A stretch of 64,000 nt of DNA from Dethiosulfovibrio salsuginis (GTDB lineage Bacteria > Synergistota > Synergistia > Synergistales > Dethiosulfovibrionaceae): NCBI RefSeq assembly GCF_900177735.1, contig NZ_FXBB01000003.1, forward strand, positions 47,127 through 111,126. The letters run 5' to 3'. Positions 18,710-27,058 of the stretch are shown one piece after another. The stretch's first letter is position 1. Each line of letters begins with the position of its first letter. Position numbers and translations under genes: made by a program. Under the pieces are notes generated by a model that saw only the letters and a program-made list of their open reading frames with translations, had not been told where the DNA came from and did not search any database.

Positions 18710-19771
18710 TTATATTATGACCTTGGAGACGTAGTCGCTGGTGCTGGCGGCCAGGACGCCGCCGTAGCCCAGGTTGAACTCTATCACGTCGCCTATTTTC
18801 CAATCGCTGTCGCTGTCGGTTATGTCCAGTATCATGTGGTCGCTGCTGCTCCCTAGGACCAGTATCGCCCTGTCCTTTGGGAAAATCGAGTCGGGCCTCA
18901 TGTCCTGCTGGCCTATGGCCACTATGGCCCTCTTCCTCAGGCCTCGATCCTCGAACACCGGGATATCGCCGAAGGCATTGCGGCCTATCTCCCCTATTGG
19001 GACCGACGGCTTGGTCTGGATCTCTACGATCTCCGCCGCCAAGGTGAACACGTCGCCGTGGAGCCCGGGGACCCTGGTTCCCTTGGCCGTCTCGTAGCCT
19101 ATGGTCAGGGACTCGCCGAGGCGGAGCATGTTCACCCTACTGGGCATATCGTCGGTGCCTATCAGGTTTATGGAGGAGGAGTTTCCGCCGGACACCATCT
19201 CCAGGGTGACCCCGTAACGGGACTCTATCTCCTCCGCGACCGACACCAGCAGGGACATATTCTCACCGCTTGGAAGGACCCCTCCGTAGCAGGTCAGGTT
19301 TGCCCCGACTCCCTTGAGCTTTATGTTTGCCATGGAAAGGATCTCTCCCGCCACGTCCACCGCTCGGTCGGGCCAGACTCCCTCTCTCAAGTCCCCTACA
19401 TCCACCATGAGGAGCACCTCGTGGACCTTTCCTGCTGCTACTGCGGCGTCGGAAAGGGCCTTACAGGTGGCGACCTCGGAGACGAAGCTCAGGTCCGATA
19501 GCTCCACGACCTCTTTGGCCTGGGAGATCATAGGAAGCCTGAGGAGGATCTTCGGGATTTTGATATCCCTCATCTTAGCCAGGTTCTCTATCCGGCTGTC
19601 GGCGATCCAGTCCGCCCCGCCGTCCACCTGGGCCTGGACCAGCTCAGCCATTCCGCAGTAAACCTTGCTGACCGCCGCCACCGAGATGCCGCTGTCGTGA
19701 CACCGTTTGGAGAATATCTCCGTGTTCTCCTGTAGTTTTGCCCTGTCTATTATAAGTGCAGGATAATTCAT
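18710..19771 (-). CDS. orr: ornithine racemase (alanine racemase-fold, PLP)
   Basis: 353-residue PLP enzyme of the alanine racemase N-terminal-domain family, with the PLP Lys at 36 in AVSKVYCG, followed by a C-terminal beta domain. In this cluster it should convert L-ornithine to D-ornithine, the substrate of the aminomutase encoded upstream. ATG at 19771 follows GGAGGGGATAGG. It is the last gene of the ornithine operon. An amino acid racemase of other specificity would look similar; the assignment rests on family resemblance and context. Confidence 0.9.
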   Translation of the reverse strand: MNYPALIIDRAKLQENTEIFSKRCHDSGISVAAVSKVYCGMAELVQAQVDGGADWIADSRIENLAKMRDIKIPKILLRLPMISQAKEVVELSDLSFVSEVATCKALSDAAVAAGKVHEVLLMVDVGDLREGVWPDRAVDVAGEILSMANIKLKGVGANLTCYGGVLPSGENMSLLVSVAEEIESRYGVTLEMVSGGNSSSINLIGTDDMPSRVNMLRLGESLTIGYETAKGTRVPGLHGDVFTLAAEIVEIQTKPSVPIGEIGRNAFGDIPVFEDRGLRKRAIVAIGQQDMRPDSIFPKDRAILVLGSSSDHMILDITDSDSDWKIGDVIEFNLGYGGVLAASTSDYVSKVII

Positions 19772-19790
19772 CCTATCCCCTCCTGTCGTC

Positions 19791-21155
19791 CTATTTTTCG
19801 TTCTCCCAGTCCAGGCTGGAGAGCATCAGAGCCACAGCGTCCTCGGGATACCTTTTGGAGAGGACGCCAAGGGACGCCATTATGTAGTGGTTGTCCACTA
19901 AAACCTTTGCGTCCTTCTTGGGATAGAGCTCCAGGCCCTTTCCGTATCCCGCCGCCTTTGCCAGTATCTCCCTGTGCCTCGGCAGACGGGTGAGTGCCCC
20001 GCCGGTTCCAACTATATACTTGACCTCGGTGAGGTCCTTTCCCTCGGCGATAGTCCTCTTGCCCGAGGCACCGTAGAGGTGTCTAAGGGTTCCGGCGTGC
20101 CGCTGGAGGGACATTATCATGGCCTCCTCCGCCAACCGCTCGGAGAACTGTCTTGACCTGTCGTCACCGGGTATGGCGGTGGCCTTCTCCAGGAGTTCGT
20201 CTAAGTCGGGGAAGTCCTTAAGGAGCTCTTCCCTGCCTACGTTCTCCACCACGTGATACCTGTTGACGAAGACCCCCAGGTCTCCCTCCACGGTGCGCTT
20301 GGCCTCTGGCTCGGGGCTTATGAGGAGACGGCTGACCTCTTCGCTTCCCTCGGTCACCGAGTGGACGTCGGTTGTGGCTCCTCCTACGTCGAAGACCACC
20401 AGGTCCCCTATGGCCTCTTTGAGGACCTTGGCGGCCTCCATGACGGCGCCGGGGGTGGGGAGGATAGGGCCGTCGACCATATCCCTTACGGTGGTCATGC
20501 CGGGAGCGTGGATTATGTGCTCCTCGAAGACCTGCTGTATGACGGACCTGGTGGGCTCGACGTTCAGCTGGTCCACCTTGGGATAGACGTTCTCGACCAG
20601 ATAGAGCCTGATGCCCTTCTCCTGGGCGATCTCCTCGATCTCCTCCTGGTTTTCCACGTTTCCGGCGTAGATAACCGGGATGTCCAGCCCAAGCTCGGCG
20701 ACCAGCTCGAAGTTGTGGAGGGCTGTGTCCCTCTCGCCGTAGTCCACCCCTCCAGCCACAAGTATTATGTTCGGTTTAATCTCGGATATCTTTTTGAGGT
20801 CCGTCCGACGCATCTTTCCCGCCGTGACGTGTTTCAGAATGCCTCCTGCTCCGAGGGCCGCCTCCTTTGCCGCCCTGACGGTCATGTCGTAGACGAGGCC
20901 ATGGACGCTCATCCTCAGTCCCCCAGCGGCACTGGAGGTGGCCAACATCTCGTCCCACTGAAGCTCTGAGACTCCCAGGTTTCCTTTCAGGTCCTCAACC
21001 GCACCTTTAAGGCCCACGGTGACATCGCCCTGGAGCACCGACGTAAAGGCCTGCCCCTGTCCCACAAATCTGGGACAGGGGCCGCCTATTCCATCGAAGG
21101 CGTTGACCACCGTGGTGGTGCTGCCGATCTCGGCCACCAACACGGCGACTTTCAT
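19791..21155 (-). CDS. GlmL/MutL-family ATPase, probable aminomutase reactivating factor
   Basis: 454 residues of the MutL/GlmL family: an actin-like ATPase with an N-terminal DIGSTTT-like loop (here EIGSTTT) and a phosphate loop FDVGGATTDVHSV in the second half. Relatives accompany glutamate mutase and ornithine aminomutase and are thought to reactivate the B12 enzyme by exchanging damaged cofactor. It starts one base after the oraE stop, so expression is coupled. The direct partner should be OraE/OraS. Confidence 0.85.
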   Translation of the reverse strand: MKVAVLVAEIGSTTTVVNAFDGIGGPCPRFVGQGQAFTSVLQGDVTVGLKGAVEDLKGNLGVSELQWDEMLATSSAAGGLRMSVHGLVYDMTVRAAKEAALGAGGILKHVTAGKMRRTDLKKISEIKPNIILVAGGVDYGERDTALHNFELVAELGLDIPVIYAGNVENQEEIEEIAQEKGIRLYLVENVYPKVDQLNVEPTRSVIQQVFEEHIIHAPGMTTVRDMVDGPILPTPGAVMEAAKVLKEAIGDLVVFDVGGATTDVHSVTEGSEEVSRLLISPEPEAKRTVEGDLGVFVNRYHVVENVGREELLKDFPDLDELLEKATAIPGDDRSRQFSERLAEEAMIMSLQRHAGTLRHLYGASGKRTIAEGKDLTEVKYIVGTGGALTRLPRHREILAKAAGYGKGLELYPKKDAKVLVDNHYIMASLGVLSKRYPEDAVALMLSSLDWENEK

Positions 21156-21156
21156 T

Positions 21157-23358
21157 CTATGCCTGTCCCCTGCGGAACTTGACCAGGAAGCTGGCCACGT
21201 CTATACCCTTTGAGCCACGGCCGAACCCGGCGTCCATGCCCGAGTCCTTGGCTATCTCGTTGGTCACCTGTGTACCGCCACAGGCCAGGATAACCTTGTC
21301 CCTGATGCCCTTCTCGATGCAGAGCTCGTGGATCTTCTTCATGTTCTTGATGTGGACGTCGTCGTGGGTGATGATCGTCGAGGCAAGTATAGCGTCGGCG
21401 TTGGTCTCTATGGCCGCGTCCACAAGTTTCTCCACAGGGCAGGAAGTTCCGAGATAGAGGTACTTGATGCCGAACTTCTCTATGCCGCCGTGCTTGATGT
21501 CCAAGGTCTCTTTAAGGCCCACGGAATGCTCGTCCTGGCCCACCGTGGCAGCCACGACGAATATGGGGTTCTCCGCTATGTCCGCTCTGATCTCCTCCTC
21601 CGAGAGGGTCTCTTCCTTCTCGGGGATGACCAGCTCGTCGACGTTTATGTCGAAGTTGACCTTGCCCTTTATCTCCACGTAGGTTCCCTCGGAGGGGTGC
21701 ATGGCCAGCTTGTGTACCACCGTGACCTCGTCCAGGCCCATCTTCTCGCCGCACTTGATTGCGGCGAACTCGGCGGTCCTCTCGTCCACAGGGAGGAACA
21801 GGTTGACCGCAACTATACCGTCGGCCCTCCACTCCACCTCCGGCTTGATGAGGTTGGTCTCGTAGTATTTATCCAGCTCGGCGAGACGGACGTTGACGTT
21901 GTCCTGCTCGTCCAGTTCGTCCACAAAGACGATCTTTGAGGGATCCTCGAAGGTGTCTCCGCCTATGGCGGCGGAGGCTTTGCCGTCGAACTCCTCGGGA
22001 ATACAGTTGTTTCCGTAGTGGACCGAGACAGGGGCGAAGTAGTCAGGGTCCCTCTGAAAGAGCATACCGCAGCCTATGCCGCCGTCGGCCTGGCGGGCTA
22101 TTCCGTCGCCGTTGCGCTCCGGGTAGTAGCCGCTGTCGACGAAGAATCCCTCCTCGACGGCCTTGAAGTAGCCACCGACCTCCAGGATCTCCTCCATGAA
22201 GAGGACGGCCCTTTCCTTGAGCTCACGGACGACGTCGCCGAGAGGGCCGTCTCGATCGATCTTGACCATCTCCCTGAGGCCGTCCATGCCGTTGAGGGCC
22301 TGTTTTGCGGTGGTGGTCCCGGCGATGTTGTTGTAGTGCCACGGCACGTTTCTACCCTCGTCGGGGGTTATGGTGGACTGGATATCGGCGCTGGTAAGCC
22401 TCGAGATCACCAGGTTCAAGGTGTGGGTGACCGTGGCTTCCTTCATATCCGACTCCATGTACTTGGTGTTCTGCTGGGCCCTCATCTTGTACTCGCTGAA
22501 AAAGTCCCTAAGGGCCACGGCGTAGGGCAGGTCCAGCCTCATGCATGGTGCAGGAGGAGCTGAAGGCGGAACTGTGGAGAGGGCTATGTTCTCCGGCTTT
22601 AAACCCACCTTACGGGAGAAGATGCTGTTTATGGCGTGCTGAACCATGAGCTCAGGACGGACCTTCCAGGCCTTCATGGCGGTGGCGTTGGCGTTGTGGG
22701 CTCCGTCTATCTGGAGTATGTCCGCCCAGGCCATGATCTTCTTGGCCTCACAGGCGTCGACAAAGCTCCTTACCATGTTGACGTTTCTGTACAGGACGTT
22801 GTACTGAGGGTCCTGGTGGGCTCCGTTGACCCCCTCTTCGGCGAACATGACGGCTATGTCGGGGCCAGCCACGCCGGAGATGTAGGAGTGGAAGTTTATA
22901 GGACGGCCGACCTCCTCCTCTATGGCGTCGAGGGCCTTTCTGGTGGCCCTGACCTGCTTTCTGGTGACGGCGATCCCGCCGATGCCCTGGGTGGTTCCCT
23001 CAAGGAGAGAGTCTATATGGGACTGTCCTGCGGTGCGGATGACCATGAGGTGGTCCGCTCCGTGCCACGCGGACATCCTCATCCTACGGACATCGTCCTC
23101 AAAGCGACCGGAGGCTATCTCGGTGGTTATGACGCAGTCGGGCTGAGGATCGATGTAGCCGAATCCACGGCTTCCAGGCAGAGGAACGGAGTTCTTAAGG
23201 CTCTCCGACGCCTCGTGGAACTCGAAGTCGCCTATTTTGTGGACCTTGTCTCGGCCCTCTCTCCAGTGCCAGCCTCTGCGCTTGGGACGGTAGTTCTCCA
23301 GGTCCTTAAGGAGCTCCTTGACGTCCAGCCTTTTATTGGGCTCAAGCTTCATGGTCAT
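21157..23358 (-). CDS. oraE: D-ornithine 4,5-aminomutase, large (B12- and PLP-binding) subunit
   Basis: 733 residues, matching the family length. The C-terminal Rossmann domain has the base-off B12 motif DEHSVG, with His at 611, and the PLP Lys at 622 in LDIKHGG. The His-Lys spacing of 11 equals that of the Clostridium sticklandii enzyme (His618/Lys629). LGTSCP and LACGGTQ complete the cobalamin site. The N-terminal TIM barrel carries out the radical 1,2-amino shift from D-ornithine to 2,4-diaminopentanoate. The start overlaps the oraS stop by 4 bases. Confidence 0.95.
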   Translation of the reverse strand: MTMKLEPNKRLDVKELLKDLENYRPKRRGWHWREGRDKVHKIGDFEFHEASESLKNSVPLPGSRGFGYIDPQPDCVITTEIASGRFEDDVRRMRMSAWHGADHLMVIRTAGQSHIDSLLEGTTQGIGGIAVTRKQVRATRKALDAIEEEVGRPINFHSYISGVAGPDIAVMFAEEGVNGAHQDPQYNVLYRNVNMVRSFVDACEAKKIMAWADILQIDGAHNANATAMKAWKVRPELMVQHAINSIFSRKVGLKPENIALSTVPPSAPPAPCMRLDLPYAVALRDFFSEYKMRAQQNTKYMESDMKEATVTHTLNLVISRLTSADIQSTITPDEGRNVPWHYNNIAGTTTAKQALNGMDGLREMVKIDRDGPLGDVVRELKERAVLFMEEILEVGGYFKAVEEGFFVDSGYYPERNGDGIARQADGGIGCGMLFQRDPDYFAPVSVHYGNNCIPEEFDGKASAAIGGDTFEDPSKIVFVDELDEQDNVNVRLAELDKYYETNLIKPEVEWRADGIVAVNLFLPVDERTAEFAAIKCGEKMGLDEVTVVHKLAMHPSEGTYVEIKGKVNFDINVDELVIPEKEETLSEEEIRADIAENPIFVVAATVGQDEHSVGLKETLDIKHGGIEKFGIKYLYLGTSCPVEKLVDAAIETNADAILASTIITHDDVHIKNMKKIHELCIEKGIRDKVILACGGTQVTNEIAKDSGMDAGFGRGSKGIDVASFLVKFRRGQA

Positions 23359-23720
23359 CTGTTATCCCCTCCGAACAAGGTCTCTACCGTATCCCAGTGC
23401 TTGCCCTCCGCCAGGGCGACTCCAGCTTCCCGTACCGAAACTCCAAGCTTTTTCGACAGACGCCATACTACGTTGCCAGCGCCTTTGGGCATGAGGCCCT
23501 TGGCTATAACGCCCTCGACTATAGGCTTGACCTCCAGGCTGGAGAAGCCCATCCTAAGCAGGACGCTTCTCTCTACAGCGGGGGTAGTGTGGGTCTTTCC
23601 CAGCTCTAGCATAGGATCCACTACTTTACCAGCCAACTCCCAGAAACGGGCCTTCAGTTCCTCTTCCGATAGGTTCGCCAGGTGTTGACGGCGTACCTGA
23701 AAATCGTCTTCTCTCTTCAT
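23355..23720 (-). CDS. oraS: D-ornithine 4,5-aminomutase, small subunit
   Basis: 121 residues when started at the ATG at 23720, which follows GGGGGGATAAG; this is the length of the known small subunit. The protein is helical (NLSEEELKARFWELAGKVVDPM, quoted in part) and forms the heterodimer with OraE. The longer frame from 23756 adds 12 unlikely residues. It overlaps oraE by 4 bases. A strong hairpin 60-100 bases upstream separates it from ortB. Confidence 0.92.
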   Translation of the reverse strand: MKREDDFQVRRQHLANLSEEELKARFWELAGKVVDPMLELGKTHTTPAVERSVLLRMGFSSLEVKPIVEGVIAKGLMPKGAGNVVWRLSKKLGVSVREAGVALAEGKHWDTVETLFGGDNR

Positions 23721-23776
23721 AGTCTTATCCCCCCATACGGCAAAACCGTTCCCCAAGGAACGTTTTTCAGAAGCTT

Positions 23777-23814
23777 AAAAAGGCGGAGGCGACCGATAAG
23801 CCGCCTCCGCCTTT
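23777..23814 (-). terminator. intra-operon hairpin between ortB and oraS
   Basis: AAAGGCGGAGGCG (23779-23791) pairs perfectly with CGCCTCCGCCTTT (23802-23814). Read on the minus strand, it ends in TTTTTAAG. It has intrinsic terminator form but lies between two genes of the same pathway, so it probably attenuates readthrough into oraS or stabilises a processed 3' end. Confidence 0.7.
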
Positions 23815-23818
23815 AAGG

Positions 23819-25240
23819 TTACTCAGAGGCCTTTAGCTCTTCCATTACCGACCGGACGAAGCCCTCGTCGGTCTTTGTCTCCGCCGCCATGAAAGCCACG
23901 TCGTCGTCGGATACACAGCTGTGACAACAGACTTTTGCCATCGAGTTGCGGATGTAGGACCGCCTGGCCTTGTCCAGGTCGAACTCCCTGATCTTTATGG
24001 CGCTCGGGTTCTCAGGGAAAACGATGTTCTTTCCAGGGACCTCGGTGTCAGGGTCGCCGAAGAGCACCTCTACGCCGTTTTTCTTGGCGAAGCTGATCTG
24101 AGGCATAGGATGTTTTCCCGCCCCAGTGTACTCGGTCTCCTGGACGACGATGGTCTGGTCCCTGTCCATCTCCTGAGCCAGGACGAAGGCGGCGGTGAGA
24201 GAGGTGTTCCCTGCGGGGCCTCTCTCCAGTCCCTCTAGGATAGCCAGGGCCTCGGTCATGTAGAAAACCTCGCCCTGTTTGACCAGAAGATAGCGGTCCA
24301 GGTAGCGAAGGGGTCGAGCGGCGTTCCTCGGCACATCGGCCCTGTCGGGCCACGTGGCGAAAGGTATGCCGAACCCGGTGTGACCGGTCGTGAAGGACTT
24401 GCGGTTGAAGTCGTGGTCCGAGGCCATATGAAGCCCCGAGAGGTCCACCGAAGCACCGACAACCAAAGTGTCCTCAGCATCGGCCTTTATAAGCCCTCTG
24501 GCTGTGCCTGTGACGTTGCCGCCTCCGGCATGGGTGACGACCACAGCGTCAGGAGCGGAGCCGATCCTCTCCCTGAACTGCTCGGCCAACTCGTAGCCCA
24601 GTGTCTCGACCCCCGCTATACCGAAGGGGGTGTAGAGAGAGGCGTTAAAGTATCCCGTCTCCTCCAGAAGGCTCAAGAAAGTGTAGAAGAGCTCCGGCCC
24701 TACGGTGAGCTGAACGACCTCCGCCCCGTAGGCCTCGCAGGCCCTCTGTTTCTCCAGTATCTCCGGCTGACCGATCATTCTGCTGTCGTAGCACTCCTGT
24801 ACTATGATGCACTTGAGCCCCTGCATGGCCGCCTGGGACGCCACGGCGGCGCCGTAGTTGCCGCTGGTGGCGGCGATAACTCCCTTGTAGCCGTGCTTTT
24901 TTGCGTGATAGACGGCGGTGGCGGCCCTACGGGCCTTGAAGCTGCCGGAGGGGTTAGAAGCCTCGTCTTTGACGAATATCCTGGCTCCTTTGCCAGATGG
25001 GGCGTACTTCCTGGCGAGAGCTGTGATGTTCCTGAGCTCAAGAAGAGGGGTGTTGCCCACCCCTGTGGCCCCCTGGATATCCCTTATCTCCTCCAGGGAA
25101 TAGCCCGCCTCGTGCATCATCCTCTCGTAGTCGAAGGATAGAGAGCCCGACTCGAACTCCGAGTAGTCTATGCCTATGGCCTTCTTCATTATCTCGTTTT
25201 TACGGCCCATTACCGCCTCGTAGGACATATCTAAGGTCAT
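23819..25240 (-). CDS. ortB: 2-amino-4-oxopentanoate thiolase, large (PLP) subunit
   Basis: 473-residue fold-type II PLP protein with Lys102 in SNPSGSFKARRA, phosphate loop ATSGNYGAAVA and a THAGGGNVTG motif, resembling threonine synthase-like enzymes. With OrtA it cleaves 2-amino-4-oxopentanoate with CoA to alanine and acetyl-CoA. It lies 2 bases after ortA and directly precedes the aminomutase genes, matching the ornithine cluster first described in Clostridium sticklandii. Confidence 0.92.
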   Translation of the reverse strand: MTLDMSYEAVMGRKNEIMKKAIGIDYSEFESGSLSFDYERMMHEAGYSLEEIRDIQGATGVGNTPLLELRNITALARKYAPSGKGARIFVKDEASNPSGSFKARRAATAVYHAKKHGYKGVIAATSGNYGAAVASQAAMQGLKCIIVQECYDSRMIGQPEILEKQRACEAYGAEVVQLTVGPELFYTFLSLLEETGYFNASLYTPFGIAGVETLGYELAEQFRERIGSAPDAVVVTHAGGGNVTGTARGLIKADAEDTLVVGASVDLSGLHMASDHDFNRKSFTTGHTGFGIPFATWPDRADVPRNAARPLRYLDRYLLVKQGEVFYMTEALAILEGLERGPAGNTSLTAAFVLAQEMDRDQTIVVQETEYTGAGKHPMPQISFAKKNGVEVLFGDPDTEVPGKNIVFPENPSAIKIREFDLDKARRSYIRNSMAKVCCHSCVSDDDVAFMAAETKTDEGFVRSVMEELKASE

Positions 25241-25242
25241 CT

Positions 25243-25551
25243 CTACACCTCCTCCATGAGCGATCTGAGCTGCACGTCTATTACGAGAAACTCGGGCACG
25301 AAGTCGCCAAAGTCGTGGACGTATCTCGGGTTGATGGCGGAGAGCTCTCCTTTGACCTCTCTGCCCGTCAAGGTCTCGACGGAGATCTCCTCTCCTATGG
25401 CGCCTTCGGACTTGGCAAATCCCTTAACCCACAGGAGAAGGGGGGTCGCCTTGGTGTCCTCAGGAGCCTGAGGGGCTCTGCCATCCGGAGGCAGCACGAT
25501 CTGTTTTACCTGTACCCAGTCGCCTTTTTTTGCCCTTTCCACTTGGTTCAC
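25243..25551 (-). CDS. ortA: 2-amino-4-oxopentanoate thiolase, small subunit
   Basis: 102-residue protein with the N-terminal GDWVQVKQIVLPP block and the conserved late segment NPRYVHDFGDFVPEF. It is the small partner of OrtB in the thiolase that yields alanine and acetyl-CoA. The gene lies between ord and ortB with gaps of 15 and 2 bases. Confidence 0.92.
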   Translation of the reverse strand: MNQVERAKKGDWVQVKQIVLPPDGRAPQAPEDTKATPLLLWVKGFAKSEGAIGEEISVETLTGREVKGELSAINPRYVHDFGDFVPEFLVIDVQLRSLMEEV

Positions 25552-25566
25552 ATCCCCTTTCCGATG

Positions 25567-26616
25567 CTAGTCCTCCTCGATCATAGCCCTTACGTCGCCC
25601 ATGATTGCCCTGGGGACAGGAAGGTCCAGCATGGTCTTGAGGCCTGCCTTGGCGTTGATGACGTGGGGGATCATGTTGACGCACATGGCGATGGTGCCTA
25701 TTCCGCCGGGGATCTCAGGCTTGTTGGCCATGTTGACGTCGGGAGTTCCCTTTATGATTATGTAGTCGCCCGTGTCGGTTCCGCCGAGGTGAGGCTCGAT
25801 CTGCTGAGGGTGATCCATCTCTATCTTGATCTCTCCAGCGACCTTGCCGAAGCCCTTCATGGCGCAGCCAGCCACGTCTCCGGCCTTGGCGAAGCCGTAG
25901 GGGGATTTGCGGTCTACGTCGGTGACGATAGGCTCCATGGTCTGGGTGACCTCCTCGACCTTCCAGCCGATGGCGTCTCCGATCATGTGGATGGACTCGG
26001 CAAAACCGACGTGGCCCGCGAGTTCACCGGCAGCGCTCTTTTTGCGGAAGTCTTCCTCGGTGATGCCTATACCCTGCTCCTCCATGACCGCGGGGCCGAA
26101 GGGGGAAAGGCTGTTGACCCTGCGGGCGGTGATGTGGTCTACCGACTCACAGGCTCCGGTAAAGATGACCACAAGGAGATCCATCATGAGGCCCGGGTTG
26201 ATGCCGGTACCCAATACGGTGACGCCGTTCGCTTTGGCGATTTTATCGATCTCTACTGCCAGCTCGGGCTCCTGGGCCTTGGGGTAGGCCATCTCCTCGG
26301 CGCTGGAGACCACGTTGATCTTCCTCTCGGCGACGAACTTGATCTTATCGAAAGCGCCTTTCACGAAGGAATCGGTACAGAGGAGAACCACGTCGGCGGC
26401 TCCTGGGACTATGACGTCCTCTGCTGCTCCTATAAGGACGTCCGGGCGGTCACCCTTGGGCATATCCAGAAAATCGTACATGCTCTTGCCGATCTTGGCG
26501 CCACGGCCGACGACTCCAACTATCTCAAAACCCTGTTTCTTGAGCATCATCTCCGCCATACCCTTGCCCATAGCGCCAAGACCCCAGATGATAACCTTTA
26601 CAGATTCCTTCCTCAT
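25567..26616 (-). CDS. ord: 2,4-diaminopentanoate dehydrogenase
   Basis: 349 residues with an N-terminal Rossmann motif (IWGLGAMGKGMAEMM) of the dihydrodipicolinate reductase-like type. It oxidatively deaminates 2,4-diaminopentanoate to 2-amino-4-oxopentanoate, the step between the aminomutase and the thiolase. It is the first gene of the minus-strand ornithine operon; ATG at 26616 follows GGGGAGGTAAAGAC. The length and the conserved GTGINPG and PFGP segments fit the family. Confidence 0.92.
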   Translation of the reverse strand: MRKESVKVIIWGLGAMGKGMAEMMLKKQGFEIVGVVGRGAKIGKSMYDFLDMPKGDRPDVLIGAAEDVIVPGAADVVLLCTDSFVKGAFDKIKFVAERKINVVSSAEEMAYPKAQEPELAVEIDKIAKANGVTVLGTGINPGLMMDLLVVIFTGACESVDHITARRVNSLSPFGPAVMEEQGIGITEEDFRKKSAAGELAGHVGFAESIHMIGDAIGWKVEEVTQTMEPIVTDVDRKSPYGFAKAGDVAGCAMKGFGKVAGEIKIEMDHPQQIEPHLGGTDTGDYIIIKGTPDVNMANKPEIPGGIGTIAMCVNMIPHVINAKAGLKTMLDLPVPRAIMGDVRAMIEED

Positions 26617-27058
26617 TGTCTTTACCTCCCCATAGATGAACTTGCAGCCCAGGCTGCCGACTTAGAAACCTTAAAGAGAAAAAATGTCCAAAAGTAAACT
26701 ACAAACAAAAAGGAGTACCTTTTCTGGATCACCATACACCGAATCGTCCGAACTGTCCAGAGGGTCTGTAAGGAAGATTTTCAACTCAGCCCTAGACAGA
26801 ATAGAAAGTTTTTTAGCCATCCCAGGATCACACCGTGCCTCAGAATGTTTTTTGGCATTTCCAAATAAGGGGTATATTGTGTTATTATTTAGAGGTGTCC
26901 GATTGACCTCTTTAGAGATCCTCTCGAGGACCGGAAGAAGAAACCTTCCAGGACAAAAAGGACAGAGAGGAGGGATTAACGACCTACCTTTATGGGATGT
27001 TCTTAAACACGGGAAAGACAACGGTTAGTCACATACGAAAGGAGGAAACATAAAAACT
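26617..27058. other. divergent control region between ord and nhaC
   Basis: 442 bases, AT-richer than the genes, with no frame that has a credible start and ribosome site. It should contain the divergent promoters of the ornithine operon and of nhaC. TTGGCA with TATATT or TATTGT near 26850-26880 is a possible plus-strand promoter, but spacing is ambiguous. An AAAGGAGGAAA ribosome site for nhaC lies at its right end. Confidence 0.5.

Noticed and set aside
20253..23688. Long open frames on the plus strand opposite the mutL-like and oraE genes (for example 20253-20969 and 22636-23688)
   Set aside because: They mirror the codon pattern of the genes on the other strand, as is common in GC-rich DNA, and have no ribosome site or recognisable domains. 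The minus-strand genes are certain.
25315..26697. A 460-codon plus-strand frame opposite ortA and ord
   Set aside because: Antisense shadow of two well-identified genes with no protein family and no start context.
26684..27028. Possible genes of about 115 codons on either strand between ord and nhaC
   Set aside because: No ribosome site, no family resemblance, and the region is needed for two divergent promoters.
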